A stretch of DNA of 64,000 nt from Linyphia triangularis. Its lineage: Eukaryota; Arthropoda; Arachnida; Araneae; Linyphiidae. A program made the translations under genes and the position numbers. Positions 62,448 to 64,000 of this stretch are shown piece after piece. The first letter of the stretch is position 1. The number at the start of each line of letters is the position of its first letter. The stretch spans positions 50,635,214 through 50,699,213 of the forward strand of contig OZ021732.1 of NCBI GenBank assembly GCA_963978545.1, read 5' to 3'. The notes under the pieces are model-generated. The model was not told the DNA's origin, did no database searches, and saw only the letters and a list, made by a program, of their open reading frames with translations.

Positions 62448-64000
62448 GTAAGATTTCTAATTTATTATTTTCAATGTCATAGTACAGGGAATTAAATTAG
62501 TTGCATAAGAACTTCATAGAAGTTTAACTTTAAAACTCCTGTTACATGCAAGAATTTTTCATTTAAACCTGCATACCAAATATTTTATTCTTAGCAAATT
62601 ATATATCTCAAATAAACAAAAGTTATATAAAAAAAAATTTAGTTGAACTTTTCCTTACAAAAAAATAGAACCAATTTCTGAAAAATCTGGTTTTTAAAAT
62701 AATATATTTTCTTTAATTAGTGTATTTGTCTTGGGTAAAGAGAATATTTCCACTATTAATTATTCGCTGTGCTTATAAATATAGCACAGCATTTAGCCAC
62801 TATCTTTATGTTTTTCAACTTAGATTTCATTTCCCACAAACTTCTGAATTAAAATGTTCATATTTCATGAAAGACAAATCTTTGCCTTATTAATGACATG
62901 TAGAAATACATAATTTTTGTTCCTAAATCTATTTTAACAAGTATATTGAATTGTTTTCATAAAATTTCAATATTGTTTCATTTAATATTAAAAATTATAG
63001 CTTTAACTTAATTTTTGATACAATTCATTGTTCATAAAATTGGAATATGTTCGTGGTAAGTAACTATTCCATGCAGTCAATTCTAATCGTCATTGTCATC
63101 TTTACATACCATTTCTGCTAAATAAATTCTTTCCTGAAATGTTATTTTTATTTTATTATCTCAATTGATAAGATGCAAAATATGAAGGTTTAAATAATTT
63201 TGTTAACAATTCGCTGCAGACTGCATTTCTGTTCTTCCTTGAGACATTTTTTAGCCTCTCATCTAAAATTCTAATTAAGTTTCTGTCGTCTTTGCCAATT
63301 CTATTTAATTAAAAAATTAGTTATCAAAGCTTATAAATTTTATGTAGTTTCAATTATTTTGTTAATAAAGTAGTCTTTAGTTATAATATGACATGAGCTT
63401 GTGTGGCTGAAGAGCATAAAGTTCCTTCTTTCCCTTCCATATTCCATATTAAAATTTTTTATAATTTTTAATGACCTGCAGTCGCATTTAAGGTCATCCT
63501 CTTTCCCTTAATTTTTTTCTCTCTCTCTTTTTTTTTTTTTGTAATGTGTAACTATTTTTGGATTGAAAAAGAAAATAAGCAAACTAACGGATAGTTAGGT
63601 GCTCTGAATGCTTTCGTGTAAAAATATAAGATGCATTATTATTAAGTATACAGGTTCACAGTGGCACCCACAAATTTCAAAGCCTGTGGTAGTATATTCC
63701 AATCAATTGTATGTTTTTTTTATTTGTGATATTTAAGTTTTAAAACAGTCTAAAATTATAATTTTATTTGTTTTGTAAAATTGAAAAAGTTTCCTTAAGT
63801 TATGTGTCTGTCTGTGGATCTATAGAGAGCTACTTAAAAATGAAGTAGAGCTCTGAAATTTTCAACATAAGTTTTGGCCTTCTAATTATATCTATGACAA
63901 ATTAATTTTGTTAATTAATTTTTATAAGTGACTTTAAATAGAGGTACAGCTCTGAAATTTTCAACACAATTAGTTTTAGCCTTCTAATCGGACTTTTGAA
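62448..64000 (+). other. Atx2 intron 14, incomplete
   Basis: A/T-rich and unremarkable up to about 63800. The last 200 bp carry two copies of the AGCTCTGAAATTTTCAACA repeat also found at 40681-40870. Confidence 0.85.

Overview
This is a eukaryotic window, AT-rich, intron-rich and crowded with transposon remains. The only host gene I can support is on the + strand: the ataxin-2 homologue (Atx2). Fourteen coding exons run from 13949 to 62447 and the gene continues past the window. Long introns, the divergence from vertebrate and insect ataxin-2, and the repeats (a tRNA-derived SINE ending in CCAACCAACC, BEL/Pao, Helitron, Tc1/mariner, piggyBac and hAT-like relics) suggest an arthropod, most likely a chelicerate such as a spider. 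That placement is inference.

Layout: 1-1884 is the minus-strand remnant of a BEL/Pao retrotransposon (gag fragment, DUF1758 protease domain, start of reverse transcriptase). 1973-13860 is non-coding and made of dispersed elements: MITE fragments, a fold-back repeat, a tandem array split by a SINE, and a 2.8-kb element with 8-bp target-site duplications that carries a small Helitron. Atx2 begins at 13865 with an exon that is 5'UTR up to the ATG at 13949. Exons 2-4 encode the Lsm domain, exons 5-7 the LsmAD domain, exon 8 a Pro/Ser/Gln-rich linker, exons 9-11 a charged linker ending in a doubled PAM2-like motif, and exons 12-14 the Pro/Met/Gln-rich C-terminal part. Every splice phase closes, giving 698 codons plus one base of open frame without a stop and without a long polyglutamine run.

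Three introns hold most of the repeats. Intron 7 (15.6 kb) has SINE copies with clear target-site duplications, a decayed hAT-like transposase, a 2.6-kb TIR element with another element nested in it, a tRNA-like tandem unit, a recent 412-bp duplication, a THAP-like exon fragment and a decayed Tc1/mariner transposase. Intron 11 (7.1 kb) has a long hairpin, a PIF/Harbinger-type MITE, a 145-bp tandem array and a 2.9-kb TIR element. Intron 13 (14.1 kb) has a piggyBac-type MITE, a SINE, a 2.6-kb element with about 1-kb terminal inverted repeats, a decayed piggyBac transposase and a 1.9-kb TIR element.

The most interesting pattern is a set of elements with unrelated interiors whose ends all read CAGGG...CCCTG and which are flanked by exact 6-bp duplications. 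They suggest one transposase system mobilising several non-autonomous families. The 2.6-kb long-TIR element carrying a decayed transposase-like reading frame is the second. I see no CRISPR array, operon, rRNA gene or intact tRNA gene. All positions and translations were worked out by eye.
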